The notes under the pieces were generated by a model, which saw nothing but the letters and a program-made list of their open reading frames with translations, ran no database searches and had not been told where the DNA came from. Below are positions 12,701 through 24,670 of a stretch of 64,000 nucleotides of DNA, in pieces. A program made the translations under genes and the position numbers. How positions within the stretch are numbered: the stretch's first letter is position 1; each line of letters begins with the position of its first letter. Source of the DNA: Pristionchus mayeri (lineage: Eukaryota > Nematoda > Chromadorea > Rhabditida > Neodiplogasteridae); contig BTRK01000001.1 in NCBI GenBank assembly GCA_036245805.1, forward strand, positions 18,173,087 through 18,237,086, written 5' to 3'.

Positions 12701-14337
12701 TATATTTATTTCAGTTTCAGCCGTCGAAGTGTGGTTTATGCGATTCACCCGAACTTCCCTACCGTCAGTCTCCGAAAGATCGCACGGAGGCGCAACGATT
12801 CTTCGCTACAGTTAATGTAGTTTGTCTTTTCCATTATGCAATTTGTGTCCCTGAACCTTTCGAGTTTTCAAATGCTTTTCATCTTGTGGAAAGGGAATTT
12901 TCACTAATGAATAATTTATTGACTGTAAGGCGCATCGATTCAAATTATCCGAGAAACTTTTGCAGCAAACACGCAGCCAATTTGATCTTGTCGAGGATTT
13001 CTTCTTCAATAACAAATGTGCCACGATATGTACGAAACATTTCAGAAAGAGCGAGGCTGGCCCGGTGAGATTTATGATATTGTATGGGTATATTTCTTTT
13101 ACAGAAAATATCTCTTGTGGAGAACAATATAGTTTTTTCGCGTTTTAATTGTGAAAAAATTTCCTGTTGTGATTGTGAGATATTCTTCCTAGCGTTATTC
13201 TTATTTATGCTCGTACTAACTTTTGATTTGAAATTTGGAACATCCTGGATTTTTCACCATTGTTGTTTCTGACAGAACTTAAAATTTGTTTTTCTTGAAA
13301 TTTTCACGAATTGTAATTGAATTAATTAAATTAGCGTATTATTAACTTTCATTATCATTAACAGGTCGCGTCTTTAAATACTGAAAATGAGTTGAAAGGT
13401 AAACCATTGGAGTTCAAAGATGAAACGTTCGATGAATGTTGGCATCAAGCAGGAAGAACATATTTATGATGTGAGTTTGGCATAGTTTCAATTTTTCGAG
13501 CTGAACTTAAATGTTATCCTGTTGATCGGTTTAAAGTCTCTTTATAGAATGCCCTTTGTCCCTCCATTTGCTCAATCTGCGATAAGTTAGCGTATCGCTA
13601 CTTTGAGACTCCTACTGATCCGAGGCAACAAACTGCATTCCTAGAGAGGCATGGATTCGGCAATCTAGTAGTGAGTGTATTTCGAAAGATAAAAAAAGTG
13701 GTAATTATATATAATTCAGCTCTCTCAGTTTTATCATTCGTGTATCCCTCGTAGTCACAGTTAATTGTAAAAAAAAACGCTATTATTTTTTCTTTGAACC
13801 ATTTTGCACTTCGTGGGATATTTTCCCGCCTTGTACCGCACCTAAAAATAACATTTATTATGTGATATTACTTAAACTTTCTGCGAGATGCACTGAAATC
13901 AGTTGTCCTATTGCAGCTGTTCAAGAATAGTAATCGCATTTATTTCTGCAGCGACCATCTCAAAATGGCGAGTTAAATGTATTTATTTCCTGTTCACAAC
14001 CAAATCTAATTTTCCTCTTTGATATGCAATCAATCTGACCAGAAATAAATTTAAGGCTTCCTTTTTTCGATTGAATATTCGTCACTCTGTAGTGTACACT
14101 ATCTGTATAAGAAATTACTGAGCGATTCAACTCGCTCGTTTGTAAACTTATGATAGAGGTCTTCGGAGACCTCACGAACAGTGGTGAATGTCTCAAAATG
14201 ATAATTAAATGTTACGTAATATTTTAATTTTCTCATATTTTCAGGCTCAAACAATAATTGCTAATTATTCAACTGCTGACGACTTTCGTTCGTATGAAGA
14301 AATGAACGATGAGCCGGGACCTTCTAGAAGACACTAA
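9784..14337 (+). CDS. Gene 3: acidic/split-THAP gene, probably a decaying copy
   Basis: Recognised exons: 9784-9885, 9989-10120, 10508-10576, 11930-12068, 12351-12551, 12715-12816, 12966-13064, 13365-13470, 13548-13670, 13917-13967, 14245-14337. Start M-S-S-D-F and acidic IKEE/FKDEP/IKQEEP motifs; split C2CH fingers with C-G-L-C (12715) and C-T-K-H (12966), and C-S-I-C (13548) and C-S-D-H (13917). Exon 12351 has a lysine-rich helix-like stretch. The tail is intact: N-D-E-P-G-P-S-R-R-H-stop. Two exons are out of frame: 11930-12068 (139 bp, 141 in the gene 5 paralogue) and 13365-13470 (106 bp). An orphan CxxH exon (10508) lacks a CxxC partner. Exon 13917 would need a GC donor (GCGAGT). A mariner-like element sits at 10830-11710. 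Confidence 0.6.
10214..10300 (+). pseudogene. Degenerate fused exon in gene 3
   Basis: Acceptor CCAG then M-Y-C-P-S-S-G, the usual start of the short module, running into F-H-S-T-P-I-N-P-M-E-R and a stop. The second part resembles the A-T-P-A-D-P-V-E-R segment of split THAP exons but has no CxxC. It looks like two exons joined by a deletion. Confidence 0.45.
10607..10665 (+). pseudogene. Remnant of an acidic exon in gene 3
   Basis: GTGGAAGATTTTCCATTGTTC matches the start of acidic exons at 8831 and 58277 (E-x-F/I-P-L-F-E) but the psi-K-x-E part is missing. Confidence 0.4.
10830..11710 (+). mobile_element. Non-autonomous mariner-like element, copy 1
   Basis: Ends AGGTTGGTCCATAAGTTTCTG and CAGAAACTTATGGACCAACC are inverted repeats next to TA. 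The 881-bp interior matches the element at 50409-51303 in opposite orientation. No long transposase frame remains. Confidence 0.85.
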
Positions 14338-14436
14338 AATGATGTCTTGAATTTAGTCACTGCTTTTATCCCATTCTAATATGTTTTGTTTCTATTTTTA
14401 CTGTTAATTTGTTCTCTAATAGTTGAAGTTCGACGA

Positions 14437-14442
14437 AATAAA
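14437..14442 (+). terminator. Polyadenylation signal, gene 3
   Basis: AATAAA 100 bp after the gene 3 stop. Confidence 0.5.
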
Positions 14443-14631
14443 TTGTTCAATCGAATTTATTCTTCGTCCACCAGTCAAATCGTATAATTCAATTGTAGTA
14501 TCTAATCTAGGATTGTATTGAATATACCAGCTCATGTACTACGTTTTTTACCCATACTTGGGAAGACTGATGGACGAATTTTTTTCATAATTTTCTTAAT
14601 GTAACACTTTTAGATTTACTGAGTTTATATT

Positions 14632-14637
14632 CCAGGC
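14632..14637 (+). promoter_or_regulatory. Putative spliced-leader acceptor, gene 4
   Basis: TTCCAG-GC-ATGTCAAG, 300 bp after the gene 3 stop. Confidence 0.65.
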
Positions 14638-17600
14638 ATGTCAAGTGTCTACTATCCTACGGATGAAATAAAAGAAGAATCAGTCGAGTTCAAGGATGAA
14701 TCGTTCGATGAATTTTCTGATATCAAACAGGAAGAATCCGTTCTAAATGTGAGTATTCGAAAGTAAAACATTTTGACGAGTAATATTTATATTTTCCTGT
14801 TATTTATAATTTTAAAGTTATCAATTAGTTAGTTCAATTTTAATTGTGATATTTGTTTATTAAAACTTTTTCTTTAAGAGTGTTTCTTAAAACGCATTTT
14901 CTGTAAGTTATGTCAAAGATGCCACTTCCTATTTTCAATTTTCGGTCCAACTAATGCGATATGCTTTGTTACATAAGACGAAAATGTTCAAGTCAAGAAA
15001 ATCGTTCCACATAGTTGACATTTCATCCTTTTTCTAGCACGCAGTCGCCGATGGGGTCTCGTGGATAATTGTTGTTATTATTTTTTCTAATCCCTTCTCA
15101 CATAAAGATCTTGTTCCGATATACACACATGGTAAAGACAAGATCAAACCATGAACGAACAATTATTTGGTACGAAAAAATATCAGAAAAAAGTTGGAAA
15201 AATATTCTCTAGTGGGGACATAGATGTGCAGGGATCGAGGCGGGGGGGGGGGGGGGGGTACCCAACATGATGGGTACCCCCCCCCCTCCCATAGTTGCTC
15301 AACACTGGCGGCGAGGTGTTTTCAGACCATGACCTCAACTAGAGGGGGAAGTGCTCAACCATGAATAGGGGGTCATGGGGGTCGCCGCCGGCGTGGGCAA
15401 CTATGGTACCCCTCTCGACGTATATAGGGGGTCATGGTTAAAAATCGATCGGTAGGTCAAGACTAAGTACCATAACCAATCGATAGTACAGTGCACCCTG
15501 ATACCGTATATGGATACCGTAACCCGCGAATATCGCAAACTAACTTTATTTTTAAAAAGTCCTGGCACCGTGCCTAATCGATTGTACAGTACCCAAGTCA
15601 CTACCGTAACCCAGTTCCATGGGTCAGATCCAGTTCCTTTGGTCAAACATTTTTCTCCATTCTCCATTCTCCATTCTCCATTCTCCATTCTCCATTCTCC
15701 ATTCTCCATTCTCCATTCTCCATTCTAGCGCTCGTGATGGGCGGTCGTCCCTGACCCCGCTCTTTTCCGACCTAGTTTGGGGAATCCTCTCCCGTCAGCT
15801 TGGGCAACCCGGAGAGTATCGCCTACTTGGTACACTTCAAGAGGAGGAGCACGGACGGATTCCCATCGTCTCGAGTGATCTACCGTCAAGAAAGCCCCGC
15901 TGTCTGCGTTGTGAGTTCCTAACCGGCGCAAGTCAGGTGTTCGGCGGCAGGATGATCTACTTCGACGCTCAACGGAGATCCTTCACGATCGTCCCTACAG
16001 TTGACCAGAGAAGCCAAAGAAGATCCCATCCCTTGACCTAACGACGCTCTGAGACCGAAGATCCCCATTCCCTCCACACTGAAGTCACCCTCCTGCAGGA
16101 CCATTGTGCCTGACGTCAGGATAAATATGATGATAAATATGATGACTTAGTCTTGACCTACCGATCGATTTTTGACCATGACCTATACGTTGAGGGGGGG
16201 TACTCAACATGTTGGGTACCCCCCCCCCCCCCCCCGATCGAGGCGTGCACACCTATGAGTGGGAAAACGCATGAAATGTCAACAAGGAGGAAAGATGTTC
16301 TTGACTTGAACATTTTCCTCTTATGTAAAGAAAGCATGGCATCACCGGGACCGAACATTTGTAAGAAATGACATCTTTGCAATTTAAAAACTCAACAACC
16401 ATTATGAAATGACGTTTTCATGCACTGCCGGCTTAAACTTTCATGAAACTCGATGAAAGGTGAGATTTAGCCCGGACACACAGACAAACGGACACCTGTT
16501 TTTCGCGAATAGTTTGATTTTTTTTATGTCTGCTAATTAAATATAGTGTTCGCGCACGCCTGCAAAATTTTGCGTCCTGGCTGCTCTAGGGACGATATTC
16601 TTACGCGGTCAGATAAAGTAGTAATCTGGAATAAGTTGATAATAGATTATATAATTGTGGTTGCAATTAGTGCAAATCTGTGGTTTCCCTTTTCGTTTTG
16701 CGCGATTTTTTTCCTTTCTGACTGGTATGAACACTTGAGGAGACTGTGTTTCGACTTAAATAGTTCTAACCTTTCTCCTCTTTAAGGTAATCTAAGGTAA
16801 TCTGTAATCTTAAGGTAATTTAAGGTAATCTGTAATCTTTAAGGTCTCTCCGGAAGATCCCGTCAAAGCTCGCAACTTCTTCGACAATCTAGTCACGGTA
16901 AACTTATTCATGCAACCAAATATGTTTTCTTTCTGTTAAAATTCGAAAGGAAGATCGGTACTCTGCTTTTAGCTGACTGAAAAGGACCGCGAGAGGATCG
17001 AATTTGTTATCAATAACAAAATCCGTGCAGATGTCTGCCAGAAACACTTCGTATTGAACGAAGAGAGAGGGGTATTCATCATTATATACTACTTAAACGT
17101 ATATGCCACGATGTCTGTAATTTATATACGGAATCTCACCAATTCATTCGATATCCCGAGAAAATTGAAAAAAAAGTATATTTTAGGTTCGGATGATTTG
17201 GCTGAAACAGTATTTCAAGTGCACTTTGTGTGGAGATAACTCATTCCCCAGTACTGTAAGTCATTCTGGAGTTTAAAAAAAATATCACATCTGATGCGTT
17301 ACTCTAGTAAGTGCTTTTACACCGAAACTATCGGGAACACCTCGCTGAAAGATGTTGTATTTATGTTTATCTAAGGTCTGACCCGTAGACCCAATCGATG
17401 CTCGCAAGTTTTTCGACAATCTAGTTACGGTAAGCTCATTCATTCTACGAAATAGTGTTTCCTTCGGTTTAAGCATGAAAAGTGTAGGTTCTATATTTTA
17501 CTTTTAGCTGACCGAGAAGGACCGCGAGAGGATCGAGTTTGTTATCAATAACAAAATCCGTGCTGATGTCTTCCAGAAACACTTCACTCGCTCTCCTAAC

Positions 17601-18010
17601 AATGAGGTAAGCACAACTTAAATAATGGATTGATAGGTATTCATTACTCGCATAATTTTTTGCAAACATTCAATCATATCATCAAATTTAACATCACTAT
17701 GCGTGCTGATATAAGGTCGAATGTTAGGTATTTAGCAAGATCTCATCGCCGTTCACTGTAAAATGCGAATATTGTTGACATAAAAACAATTAAAAATAAC
17801 TTGTTGTTCGAAAATGCTAACCACAACAACTATAATTTAAACGGTTTCCCTAGAATTTTCTCAAATTATTCTAGGAATTTCTTGCAGCAATCGCGCTGCG
17901 CTCCTGATGAGAAACGATCGAGAACTGAGCTCACTCGTACAGCATTCAACGATTACGATAATGTCAATGAAGAGGTGTTATATGAACATTGCGCTTCAGG
18001 AAGTCGCTAA
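14638..18010 (+). CDS. Gene 4: split-THAP gene with a broken module
   Basis: Exons: 14638-14748, 16844-16897, 16973-17071, 17187-17255, 17376-17429, 17508-17606, 17888-18010. Start exon with IKEES, FKDES and IKQEE. Two C2CH modules follow, each closely matching the single module of gene 8 (49746-50196). Module 1 has the F-F-D-N-L-V exon and V-C-Q-K-H-F exon but no recognisable CxxC exon; a short AAGGTAATCT repeat (16785-16842) occupies that place. Module 2 has the C-T-L-C-G-D-N exon, but the middle exon begins V-stop-P (TGA) and the last has V-F-Q-K-H-F, losing the third zinc ligand. The last exon reads D-E-K-R-S-R-T-E-L-T and ends S-G-S-R-stop. Transcript could still be made by skipping exons; likely a decaying copy. 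Confidence 0.6.
15242..16240. mobile_element. Foldback element with G/C-run ends
   Basis: Arms around 15242-15467 and 16146-16237 are reverse complements and include long G or C runs beside GGTACCCAACATG. The inner sequence (GTACCCAATCG-like and TAACTTTATTTTTAAAAAGT motifs near 15540) is shared with 39100-39720 in gene 7, so both are the same repeat family. It is in gene 4 intron 1. Confidence 0.8.
15656..15726 (+). repeat. CCATTCT microsatellite
   Basis: About ten tandem copies of the 7-mer CCATTCT (TCTCCAT register). Reading frames through it give repetitive peptides on both strands and are not genes. Confidence 0.95.
16785..16842 (+). repeat. AAGGTAATCT short tandem repeat
   Basis: Several degenerate copies of TAAGGTAATCTG directly in front of the gene 4 exon at 16844; each unit offers an AAG acceptor and a GTAATC donor. 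Confidence 0.7.
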
Positions 18011-18280
18011 AACGTTGATATAAATTGCTTTCACAAATTCATTTAAGATTTTCTGCTAGTTAATTCCGTTTGGGTGATTCTGGTTACTCGAGTTGCATCA
18101 CGCTCTTATTCGATTCATCGTTTTGTTAATTCTGACAAATTTGAATATGTATTTGTTAGAATTATTGTTTTTTTCTGAGATAAAGTGCTTTCTAAATTTC
18201 AGTAGCATGACATTCAATCGTCTGAATCGAATGAATACCTATCAACTAAATAGACCGTACAACTTTATATACTTGCTATA
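18010..18280 (+). repeat. 3' flank shared with gene 8
   Basis: The sequence after gene 4 (for example GCTAGTTAATT and TGATTCTGG near 18055-18082, TTCAATCGTCTGAATCG near 18212) reappears at 51303-51560 after gene 8. Genes 4 and 8 were therefore duplicated with their downstream DNA. Confidence 0.75.
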
Positions 18281-18539
18281 AATTGTTTTCAATTATTTAT
18301 CATTTCAGTTATGGACGAGGGCAGGGACTTGTGGCGGCAATTCAAGGAATCTACTACTTTAATTACCTAAAACGCTAACGAAATCGACGGAAACATTGGG
18401 GAGCGCCTCCATTTGTACGTTTCTATTTCATCATTATTCTGAATTGTTTACAAATGGTCTGATTATTGTTTCCAGCCTTTTTTTGCAAATCTTCAAATTT
18501 TGACAAGATGGCTATAAACGTGCTAAAATCCCCCGAGAG

Positions 18540-20088
18540 CTATCTCACGAACCCCTAAGACATGACTAGGTCATCTGAGAAAGAAGCACAAAACAACACC
18601 TTCATTGGTGAGCCCTTGAGTATTTAAAAATTGCAAAAACAAAAAAATATTATAATTAAAATCTAAAGGAAGCAAAAAAGCTGAATTGTCAGCTGAACAT
18701 TTCATCTGATGAAAGTGAGTCTGTATATTTTCATTGAAGCATGTTACAGAGCCTGGAAGATGGCTATAAACGTGCTAAAATCCCCCGAGAGCGCGCTCTC
18801 TAACCGTCTGGCGCTCTCGCCGCCTGACCTCCCTCTCCCTCCCCTCCCTTTACCGCTACACCGCGCGCCTCTTCCATCGTTTTCTACCAAATTCCATGCT
18901 CTCTAGCGCGCTTCAATGAAAAGATAGAGACTCACTTTCATCAGATGAAATGTTCAGCTCATCGTGCTCTACATTTCTAGCCATGGCTCGGGTCGTTATG
19001 ACTACTTTGACCTAAAGTATAGTTTGGCGCTTTTCATTGAATTCCTCAGATGAACAATCATATTTATTGGTGCCCCTTTTCTTTGACTAGTTTAGAGGGA
19101 CACTTCTTCATTATTTGAAACCCATTTAGTGCATTCGGGCCCACCCCGAAGTTGAAATAGGTCAAAATATCGATTTTCAAGTTTTGGGTAATCTGAGCAT
19201 TTATGACCCATGGCAGTGCTATACTATGGTCGGAAACAATTTTAAATGTTCTTTTGGATGTTTTTGTACGATTTTAAGCACAAATAAGGGCAATTGAAAA
19301 TACGGAAGTTCTCTTCTCCGGATGCCATTTTAAGGTCATCTTATGAAAGTGAGCTCTTTTTTCTTGTGTATACTCCGATTTCCTTCATTTTTGGCGAGAA
19401 GTGAGGCACATATATGAACTACAACTTAAGCATGAAAACTCAGAATTTTTTTCCGATTTCCAAAGTTACAAAAGTTTGGGTACACCCGACCGCCCCTCAC
19501 CAGGGTGAGGCCCATGAATGATTACGTCAACATGAAAGTTGTAGCGCATGATGGTAGCTTTCATTGGAAAAAAATAACGGCCCTCTATCTTCACTTTGAA
19601 CGGATATATGATCGTTTAAGTGAGCGCAATTTGACTGTCGAAAAGTGATAGCACCATGTTTGACCTTCTGAATCTCGACGATGACGATAGATATCGAAAT
19701 TCTGACGACGCAGTTTTGAAGAGAATCCTTCAAAGTACCTACAACCAAAATTATAGCGGGATAGGACACACTTGATTCCTACCGCGGCTGACCCTCCTCA
19801 AATGGTCGATTCTCTCGCGATTCGCCTCATATTAGAGAATAAATGAATTTGATAAATAATGGAAGATGGTAAATTGAGCAGTATAAATTTATATCAATAA
19901 CAAAACTGAATCTCTGACATCTAAGACATTTATTGACAATTCAGCTTTTTTGCTTGATTCCTTTAGATTTTAATTAGAATATTTTTTTTGTTTTTGCAAT
20001 TTTTAAATACTCAAGGGCTCACCAATGAAGGTGTTGTTTTGTGCTTCTTTCTCAGATGACCTAGCCACGTCTTAGTGGTTCGTGAGAT
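18540..20088. mobile_element. 1.55-kb foldback element with nested foldback
   Basis: The outer arms (18542-18700 and 19925-20088) are reverse complements. Nested at 18689-18960 is a second palindrome ending in CAGCTGAACATTTCATC and its complement. The 34-bp string starting GATGGCTATAAACG occurs both at 18508 and 18771. No transposase frame recognised. Confidence 0.8.
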
Positions 20089-20305
20089 TTGCTGAAACGG
20101 AATCAGAGAGATGACATTTATAAAACGCTGCTTCCAAATTCAAGGAGGCTCACCGTGCATTCAGGTAATGGACAAGGCAACGACATCATCGAGGGATCGT
20201 TGTCTTTGCCAGATAATATTTTAGAACCAGATTTCAAAAATATGATTGAATTTTTAAAATTTCTGCCTGTTGTTCCTGAACCTCTGAATTTTACGAATAT
20301 TGTAG

Positions 20306-23300
20306 GTATCTTCAACAAAATCTAATGGAGTGAGAGATATATTAGACGTTGGCGATTTGGAGGAGGTTAAAGAGGAACCAGTGGAGATAAAGGACGAACT
20401 GATAGATAATCTCGCGGAGTTCAAGCAAGAAGAAACGAATGCAGATGTGAGATATTTTTTAAGTCTTTGTTTCCCAGTTTGTATTGCACGATACTTGTGA
20501 AACGAATGAAACGAGACTTGAGTATATTAACGATTTCTCAGATATATTCACCGTCTACGGGAAATGCACGACAAATCGATCACACACATTTCGATGAAGA
20601 CAAGACTGAAATCGAAGAAGATATAAGGGGGGTGCGTTCCTCGATTTGGCAAGTATGAATCGGTTTAAAAAAATAAAAGGTTTCAACTAGTTTAATTTTT
20701 GTTGTCAATGGTTTAAATCGGTTCATCCATTGCATTTGTAACAGTAAATGCAATGGATGAACCGATTTAAACCATTGACAAAAAAAATTAAACTAGTTGA
20801 AACCTTTTCTTTTTTTAACCGATTCATACTTGCCAAATCGAGGAACGCACCCCCCTTATATGGAACGGTTGAGGAAGCGTCTGGAGGTTCCAACCAACTT
20901 CAAGCCGAGATTCAACCGGGAGAAGATTGCTGCGATGACTTTGTTGCCTGTTACGGTATTGAATATTTATTGTTTGCTCAATATATATTTTTTCTGCCCT
21001 CTCATGCAAAGTGGCGGTTTAGAATTTTTGAAATTCGATTTGATATATTCAATATTTTGTTTCATTTTCATATTAAAACATCGCACCTCCATTTTGCCTT
21101 GTGCGATGAACCCCTATTATTTAATATTTTGAAAAGAACAAACACTAATTGATTCTTGCCATGTATAGGATTACTGCTTGTTCGTAAAGCCGGATGGGTA
21201 GAGAAGAGCATAATCTGAAAAAAATAAATCTTAATTTTTAGTCAGGAAATTGCGATTTCTGCGACGATCCCGAACTGCCCATCCATCTGTCGCCTAAAGA
21301 TCAAACCAGTGCTCAACGATTCTTCGCTACTCTGAATGCGGTGTGGATTCTTGCTTTGTGCCATTTTTGTCCACTGAATCTCATGATTTTGCGAATGGCT
21401 TTAATCCTTGTGGAAAAGTATATTGTACGACAGAACCTTTGCGACTGTCTTTAATGAGGAACTTATTAAGATGAATGTTCGCAGATACATCATAGGGAAA
21501 TTTGCAGAGGACTGGCCATGACCTTGAGCTGATCGAATATTTTATCCTCAATAACAAACGCGCCATGATCTGCATGAAACATTTCAAAAATAACGAGCGC
21601 AAAAATGGATCGGTGAGATTTTTTAACATTGTTTATGTTTATACTGTTATCATTATGCGTGGTCAATGTCGTTAAGCGGGACTTCCGGAAATATTAAACT
21701 GTATGCCGGTTCTTTTATAGTATACTTTTAAATAATGTGGTTTTCGGTTAGAATAGGTTAGAAAAGTAGAATAGGTTATATTAGCATAGGAGGAGATTGG
21801 TGGCTACTCTCATATAAATCTACTGATGAACTTCGAGCATTTGAAGCACACGCGATCGTTTCTTGTGAACCCGTTTTGATCATCTGGGAGAATATATAAT
21901 TATTCACAATGCGTGAGAGTAGATTTTCACAAAATGCACTCAAAAACTCGGCAGAAGAGCGATGGTCATTTCATTTTGAAATGGTTCGGTTTGTACGCAA
22001 CTGCTCTCTCTTCCCCCAATTCCCCCACCTCATCAACTATACCATTAACATCGTGGTTGGTATCAACTGGTTACTTGTGGTACGCAATGTCTGCACTGAG
22101 AGCTTATCAGTGACCTCACTTTTATTAGGTTTCATGTAGGGGGGGGGTACGATTCAGTGTTAGTCAACCCCCAATTTCGACCGTTAAATGCCGTGGTACT
22201 TGTGTTTTTACGTTGAATCAATATTTGTGAAAAATCGCATTTTCTGAAATCTGAATCTCCCGGACAAATATAAGTCCGCATTGATGATATAATTAATTTT
22301 TTTCTTTAAGGCGCATTGTCGACCTTCGGGGTGCTTGCCCTTCATTCGACTACTTGATTCGAAGAACACGCCACAATGTTGTGCGGAAAGTAAATTTCAC
22401 CGAATTTATATATATATATTCATTCTAGCAGATGTACAGACCATCCACTGGAGAGTCTCGCTCTCTCGATAAGCCAAATAAAACGACAAGTGATGTAGTA
22501 GGCAAGCGTTTTGTGTGCTCGGAGTGTGGCAAGGAACTCTCAAACCACTACACTCTCAACAATCATATGCGGATTCATTCTGGCGAGTCATATCCATACT
22601 GTCATACTGAAATATTTTCTGTTGTTTGCCTGCATTTTTAATTTGAGTTCTGACCTATTTCTTACCCACCGTGATCTGGGTGGATCTGCAAGCGAAGTAA
22701 AAATTTTATTCTGATATTTTTTTCAAATCAGGTTCGAAGCCTTTCCGATGTCCTCACTGTGACATTTTATTCCACTCAATATCAACACGCTACCACCACA
22801 TTCACAATATTCATAATATGGAGGTATGCTTTTACTATGAATTTCCATGCAATGCGCTTTGAAGGGTTTAGATTGGTTAGCGCAAATGTATCCAACAATG
22901 AAAATACAACGGAAAATATTACCTTATTTTTAGGCTTTGCTTGCATATCGAAATAAATTATTCTCCTTGATATTCTACATATTTCTTTATTAGAATAATC
23001 ACATTTTGTCAATTATTTAATATTTTTTCATTTAAAATGTATTTTATTTCATAATCGATAGGTGTATATCATAAAAATAAAATGAAGAACATCACATCAC
23101 CATGGTGCATATCCGGGGTTGGCTATTCGAACCATAATTGCGATATTGCAATCCTCCCACACCTCAAATTTCGCAATATGCGGCGATGAGAGGAATTGCC
23201 ATATCGCAATTCTGCTTCGAATATCCAACCCTAGTTCGTACGCGGTTGAGTGCCGCGTGCGCATGTGTATCTGCGTTTTATCTCCGGCTCTCGTCCTCCC

Positions 23301-24329
23301 TTTCCCGACCATATTATTGCGCTGTACGGCTTTACTTTTAGCACTGTTTTCTATGAACACTTTCCTTTCTTAATTTAAAAAAGAAATTCTTGGCAAGGAA
23401 AATATTACCAAATTATTACCTATTCACCCATAACCAGACCCAAAAAAGTCATTTTCGAAAGGTTGTGTGGTAAATGCGCGCCTCGAGAGTGCATTGAATT
23501 TCTTTCTTTGATTAGAAAACCTCGCGATTTTTTACCACACTGTCGGCGTGGTGTGTGGCAAGTTTTTACAATAACTGCGCTATCCTTTTTCATTTGATAT
23601 TATAATTCTGAAACTGACACTTTATGTATTTCTCTTCTTTTAGGCATACTCGTGTCTTACTTGCGGCGAGCAATTCAACCGGCAAGACAAACTGAGGAAA
23701 CATTTGATTATTAATGAGGGGCACACTCAAGCATTTTCACCGTGTCAATTCGATTCCAAAATTTAGTCTTTAGACCCAACATAATTTTTCTTTTAAAAAA
23801 TAACTAGAGCTTTTTTGTCAGTTTTTCTATTCATTTCTTTATATTTCAGGACGGCACTTCCCTATCTTCTGGAGCTCGGAAGGTCGGTAACTTTAAAGAT
23901 TATTTACGCATTATTTCAATATCAAAATAGTGCCTTGCTTGTGAAATATTGTATGCAAAATCTAAATGATCGAATTCTTCTTTGCAGCCCTGCGCGTGTC
24001 TCACATGTGGCAAGGAGTTAAGTTAAGGAGTGTGGCACATGTGGCAAGGAGGCAAGGAGTAAAGGCCTGGTTGCGGGAGTATCTCGTAGCCAATCAGGGA
24101 CACACTGGTCACGAACAGGTATTTAAACTGAAGATAAAGTTTCGTTTGGTCAGTGAACATTTTTCCCGTTCACTCACTCAATAACATGATAGTTAACTTC
24201 TAAAATATATCAAGTATTCAGAGGTTTCCGATGAACGAGGAAAAGAGTGCGAGCGACTCTCTTAATAAAGAGGAGATTATCGATGAAGATCCAATGAATG
24301 AACAGCCCGGCCCTTCTCGAAGATGCTAA
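20306..24329 (+). CDS. Gene 5: acidic/split-THAP/C2H2 gene, damaged, start not found
   Basis: Exons: 20306-20446, 20542-20628 interrupted by a MITE then 20860-20955, 21242-21340, 21508-21612, 22432-22582, 22732-22823, 23644-23766, 23850-23882, 23989-24118, 24222-24329. Order: acidic exon (VKEEP, IKDE, FKQEE), lysine-rich exon, split C2CH finger (C-D-F-C and C-M-K-H), Y-R-P-S-T-G exon with a C2H2 finger (C-S-E-C-G-K...H-M-R-I-H-S-G), second finger (C-P-H-C...H-x4-H), third finger (C-L-T-C-G-E-Q-F). The 23989 exon is scrambled by repeats of TGTGGCAAGGAG and has stops. Tail N-E-Q-P-G-P-S-R-R-C-stop. Layout up to the fingers parallels gene 3. The start exon would lie in the foldback-filled gap 18010-20305 and may be lost. 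Donor at 22583 is GC (GCGAGT). Confidence 0.55.
20629..20859. mobile_element. MITE inserted in a gene 5 coding exon
   Basis: Near-perfect 115-bp-arm palindrome with ends TATAAGGGGGGTGCG and its complement, splitting an exon that is continuous in gene 3 (12351-12551). Reading into it gives a stop at 20656-20658. Confidence 0.85.
21613..22431 (+). other. Gene 5 intron region, nothing firm
   Basis: About 0.8 kb between the CxxH exon and the C2H2 exon. A G8 run sits at 22139-22147. Possible Cys-rich exon-like piece at 22311-22389 (acceptor TTTAAG, then A-H-C-R-P-S-G-C) is not conserved in paralogues, so I leave it uncalled. Confidence 0.3.
23112..23234. mobile_element. Small foldback element
   Basis: GGGTTGGCTATTCGAA at the left pairs with TTCGAATATCCAACCC at the right, with further pairing through GCGATATTGCAAT-like sequence. 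Located in a gene 5 intron. Confidence 0.75.
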
Positions 24330-24665
24330 TCAATGAACCCTCCTTTCGTTTTGTTTTTATATTTTAAATCATAATCCATCTCTTTTGTTAGTACTCCTAT
24401 TTTGTCGATCTGACAATTGTGAATGGTGAAATTTATTTTTAGTGCTTACTTTTGAATGATAAAAAATTCGACTTCTCTAATCTTCTCTTGTAAATACTCC
24501 AAGTCGTTGCTTGCTCGGCTCGTTAATATTTCCCTTTCAAATATAACCTTTTGATGTTATTCTTAAATATCTATCGAGTGTTTTAACATCTCAGAAGGCG
24601 GATACACTTGTATGTCCTTATTAATTTGTTCACAGCCCTGCCCTATTTTTACTAACTGTTCACTC

Positions 24666-24670
24666 CAGAC
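24666..24670 (+). promoter_or_regulatory. Putative spliced-leader acceptor, gene 6
   Basis: TCCAG-AC-ATGTCGAG, 341 bp after the gene 5 stop. Confidence 0.6.

Noticed and set aside
15401..16104. ORFs with E-N-G-E-W-R-M or H-S-P-F-S-I-L repeats
   Set aside because: Direct translations of the CCATTCT microsatellite inside a foldback element.
18311..18370. CAG-TT-ATG start with a 19-codon frame as the gene 5 start
   Set aside because: Has the leader-acceptor look but no donor before the stop and no similarity to the family start exon.
20089..20325. 78-aa ORF before the gene 5 acidic exon as its first exon
   Set aside because: It overlaps the next exon in another frame, is not like any start exon in the array and borders a foldback; kept only as a possibility.
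23815..24184. Independent genes at 23.8-24.2 kb
   Set aside because: They overlap scrambled zinc-finger remnants of gene 5.
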